From contig CAYSCH010000472.1 of assembly GCA_964429355.1 (NCBI GenBank), positions 1-6,646 of the forward strand: 6,646 nucleotides of DNA, written 5' to 3'. The notes under the pieces are model-generated. The model saw nothing but the letters and a program-made list of their open reading frames with translations, was not told where the DNA came from and searched no databases. Each line of letters begins with the position of its first letter. Position 1 is the first letter of the stretch. This DNA comes from JAAYAY01 sp964429355. GTDB taxonomy: Bacteria > Planctomycetota > Planctomycetia > Pirellulales > Thermoguttaceae. Both the position numbers and the translations under genes were made by a program. Below are positions 4,248-6,646 of this stretch, in pieces.

Positions 4248-6646
4248 TCACGGTTTGAGAGCACGGCGACTTTCCGCGATTCTCTCCACCGCTTGCCTCG
4301 AGAGCGGGGCTGGATGGAGCTTGCCTGCCGTCCAGAGCTCCAGGTTTACCAGACGCATGGGCGAGCCCGGCAGTTCGGATTGCCCCGGCGGCAGGATCGA
4401 CTGGGCCCGATCCACATCGTCGAGCGGCACCCATTGCACATAGGCCTCGGCAGCCTGAGAGGAGATCGTGGCACCGTCGGTACAGGGGACCGCCGGCATG
4501 GGAATATCGTACTGCGGATCGACCGAGGGGAAGCCGTCGAGACCGGCGAAAGCCTCCAGGCGACGTTCCGTCACCGCACTGCGGGCCTGTTCGAGCCAGG
4601 TGAGCGGATCGAGGCCGTACTGCTCAAAGCACGAGTTCACAGCAGCCGCCAGAAGCTGGTCGACATACTGCTGTTCGAGGGGCGTGAAGTCGGCTTTCGG
4701 GTCGGCCGCCAGGCGGGCTTCCCAGGTCTTGACCAGGCGAGAACTGCCGGAGTCACCTCCGCCGTACTTGAAAGCAAGGGGTGTGTTGACGAAGCGGAAC
4801 ATCGTGTTCAACTGCATCGCCACCGCTGCGCCGGGATGCGACAGTTCCGACGAGGCACCGTCTTCGTACCAGGCCTCAAGGAATCCGAGCGCGGCGATCG
4901 CATCCTTCGAGAGGTCTCGGTGGAGCACATCCCTGAGATGCAGGCCCACACGCACGATCGCGCGCCGCGCCGGATTGACGGCATCGCGGCTCATCTGCAG
5001 CAGGTCTTCCGGAGTCAAGGCCTCCGATTCAGCGAACATCTGGCGCAATCGCAGGGAACGTATCGTATCGCCCATTGAGCCGGTGCTGATACCGATCGGG
5101 ATCGGATAGAACGATTCGATCGGCCGATGATTCCCGCTGAACAGGTAGCCCTGCTGCGGATTGAGCACGTGAGGGACAAGGTCGGCGGGAATGACGCCCT
5201 GCCAGTCGAATCGCGAAGCGGAACCGTCGTGGGCGGCGTCCCCGAACTGGAGCGATTCTGCGGAGCGGAGCGGCAAGGCGCCGATGCACGAATAACCGAT
5301 GTTCCCACGGCTGTCGCCAAACACCACGTTGGCCGTCGGAAAACGCCAATCGGGCAGCGCGGCTAGGAATTCCTCGGCACTGGTTGCCCGCATCATGGCC
5401 AGCCCCCCCCGAAGTGTCTCGTGATCGGGCTCGCAAATGGGGATGCGTTTGAGTGCCACAAGAGGATCGCCGGGTTGAGAGTAGGCCAGTTCGTTGACGA
5501 TCGGTCCGAAGTGTGTCATCCGCACGTCGATCGTCTGCGTCCGGCCCCCCTTAACTCGAATCTCTTCGTGAATCGTGTTGATCGGAAGCCACCTGCCGTC
5601 GAACTGGTAGGCATCCGGATACTCCCGATCCGATTTCAGTCGAAAAAGGTCGGCCTGATCGGCGCCGAGGGCGGTCAATCCCCAGGCCACGTGCCGATTG
5701 AAACCGATGAGGAGGAGTGGCGAACCGGGTACGCCGCAGCCACGGACATCGAAAGTCTTGCCGCAGATGTGGAACTCATAGAACAGAGACGGGTTCGTGA
5801 CCGGTGTCTGGGGTTTGCTCACGAGCGTCGCTGCCCCGGTTCCGGTCGTCTCGCCGTCGGCCACCCAGGCATGGCTGAACTTAGGACCGTCGGCGCCCCC
5901 CTGCCCTGCCCCGCCACCTTCCGCATCTCGAAAGCCGTGCTGACGCAGATACGTGTGAGTCTTCTCGATCCAGGCCTCGTCCACGTCTTCTCGCCGTACG
6001 ACTGCCGCGGCGTCGTCGGGCCCCAGGGGCGTCAGGTCCTCTGCCGATTCGGTCGGTATGGAGGGGCCGCCGCGACCTCGTAGCATCTCGCGCGGATCGC
6101 GGACGGTTCCCTGCGACAGGTTGCGGTACTGCATCAGGTCATGCAAACCGTCGGTGGCGAAGAACTGGCCCAGGTGCCACCACGACGCAATACAATCGGC
6201 GGGCGTCCACGGTTCGGGCGTCCACTCCAGCTTCTGGAATAGCGGATGGAGTTTCTCGAGATCCTCCCTGATGCAGGCATTCACGCCGTCGCAGTACGCT
6301 TCAAGAAGTATGCGAAAGTCTCCATCAAGCTTCCTCGCCGCTTCGTCGGCCGTGCGATAGAAGCCTATGGTTCGCATGGCGAGATCATTCTCGACGGCCG
6401 ATTCGTCCCGGCGAGCCTTACGGACGTCGCCCACGGTTTCCGCCAAGCGCCCCTGGATGATGCGGAGCATGTAGTGCATCTGAAATGCTCGGTCCTGGGC
6501 CGTTGCGTAGCCGAGGCCGTACATGGCCCCCTCGTCGGTTTTCGCGAAGACATGGCGCACGCCCCAGCGATCACGGATCAGTTCGGCTGGGGCATAGTCT
6601 TCTGCCGAGGCAACCGTGGACGGCAGGTACGCCGCAAACAGAAGCG
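4248..6646 (-). CDS. Secreted penicillin-acylase-family N-terminal nucleophile hydrolase, 5' end beyond window
   Basis: The frame runs from the right edge to a TGA at 4248-4250 and gives about 798 visible residues. These enzymes cleave amide bonds of acylated compounds (beta-lactams, acyl-homoserine lactones, other N-acyl molecules) after self-cleavage into alpha and beta chains. Numbering here starts at the GTG at 6560, which is not the true start: the family's IRDRWGVRHVFA motif begins upstream of it, after a signal peptide. The alpha chain shows GLGYATAQDRAFQM (15-28) and GRLAETVG. A spacer rich in glycine (about 215-225) precedes the likely nucleophile Ser229 in KFSHAW. The beta chain contains YEFHI, GVPGSPLLLIGFNRHVAWGLT (277-296; Asn288 is the expected oxyanion-hole residue), SGNHRP and a C-terminus with GQSELPGSP and LELW. 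Length is typical (750-850). Two residues near the nucleophile differ from the common G-SN pattern (F before, H after). The substrate is unknown. Confidence 0.9.
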   Translation of the reverse strand, partial: LLFAAYLPSTVASAEDYAPAELIRDRWGVRHVFAKTDEGAMYGLGYATAQDRAFQMHYMLRIIQGRLAETVGDVRKARRDESAVENDLAMRTIGFYRTADEAARKLDGDFRILLEAYCDGVNACIREDLEKLHPLFQKLEWTPEPWTPADCIASWWHLGQFFATDGLHDLMQYRNLSQGTVRDPREMLRGRGGPSIPTESAEDLTPLGPDDAAAVVRREDVDEAWIEKTHTYLRQHGFRDAEGGGAGQGGADGPKFSHAWVADGETTGTGAATLVSKPQTPVTNPSLFYEFHICGKTFDVRGCGVPGSPLLLIGFNRHVAWGLTALGADQADLFRLKSDREYPDAYQFDGRWLPINTIHEEIRVKGGRTQTIDVRMTHFGPIVNELAYSQPGDPLVALKRIPICEPDHETLRGGLAMMRATSAEEFLAALPDWRFPTANVVFGDSRGNIGYSCIGALPLRSAESLQFGDAAHDGSASRFDWQGVIPADLVPHVLNPQQGYLFSGNHRPIESFYPIPIGISTGSMGDTIRSLRLRQMFAESEALTPEDLLQMSRDAVNPARRAIVRVGLHLRDVLHRDLSKDAIAALGFLEAWYEDGASSELSHPGAAVAMQLNTMFRFVNTPLAFKYGGGDSGSSRLVKTWEARLAADPKADFTPLEQQYVDQLLAAAVNSCFEQYGLDPLTWLEQARSAVTERRLEAFAGLDGFPSVDPQYDIPMPAVPCTDGATISSQAAEAYVQWVPLDDVDRAQSILPPGQSELPGSPMRLVNLELWTAGKLHPAPLSRQAVERIAESRRALKP
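5874..5876 (-). other. Predicted catalytic serine codon and self-cleavage point of the acylase
   Basis: The AGC codon here encodes Ser in KFSHAW. By analogy with penicillin acylases, the chain is cut just before this serine, which becomes the N-terminal nucleophile of the beta chain. The usual asparagine after the serine is a histidine here, and the preceding glycine is a phenylalanine. Confidence 0.65.
6600..6646 (-). other. Signal peptide end of the acylase (partial)
   Basis: Reading from the window edge, the visible residues are LLFAAYLPSTVASA followed by EDYAPAEL. The hydrophobic stretch and ASA motif fit a signal peptidase I site, with cleavage predicted between Ala (6603-6605) and Glu (6600-6602). 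This suggests export to the periplasm or outside. The start codon and basic N-region lie outside the window. Confidence 0.7.

Noticed and set aside
3432..5078. Long plus-strand open frame (548 codons) running opposite to two minus-strand genes
   Set aside because: It covers parts of both the DapA-like gene and the acylase on the other strand, has no recognisable domain, and is the usual mirror effect of GC-rich codon use. The minus-strand products match known families throughout.
6558..6560. GTG at 6560 as start of the acylase
   Set aside because: The conserved IRDRWGV motif and a signal peptide are encoded in frame upstream of it, so the gene starts beyond the right edge.

Overview
The window is GC-rich and densely coding, and looks like an ordinary chromosomal stretch of a free-living bacterium. 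The genes present are a phosphohexomutase-like protein, a generic PLP aminotransferase, a small 4-TM protein, a DapA-family aldolase and a secreted penicillin-acylase-type hydrolase. Mostly weak ribosome binding sites and a palindromic intergenic hairpin repeat are also seen. This gene style would fit a planctomycete, but that is a soft inference without any marker gene. I see no RNA gene, CRISPR array, transposase or phage gene.

Layout. Plus strand, 3-1043: the nearly complete C-terminal part of a three-domain phosphoglucomutase/phosphomannomutase-like protein. Its phosphoserine, metal-binding and sugar-binding motifs are all altered, so it is probably not a working mutase. After a 205-base gap with two inverted repeats comes a class I/II aminotransferase with an intact active site (1249-2364). 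A small four-helix membrane protein of unknown function follows 37 bases later (2402-2944), probably in the same transcript. The 148 bases 2945-3092 separate converging genes and are full of hairpins. Near-identical hairpins sit just after the stop codon of each gene, in mirror orientation. Minus strand, 4154-3093: a DapA-superfamily lyase/aldolase with the Schiff-base lysine. Upstream of it on the same strand, from beyond the right edge to 4248, lies a large penicillin-acylase-family Ntn hydrolase with an export signal.

How the genes relate. Two transcription directions meet at about 2945-3092. The acylase and the DapA-like gene may be co-transcribed (93-base gap). A reasonable but unproven picture is a secreted amidase that releases a small molecule and a cytosolic lyase for a keto-acid-like compound. 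The aminotransferase and the membrane protein probably form a second unit. No obvious new multi-gene system is visible. The points most worth following are the degenerate mutase, the mirrored terminator-like hairpins, the unusual residues around the acylase nucleophile and a four-codon ORF overlapping the aldolase start.
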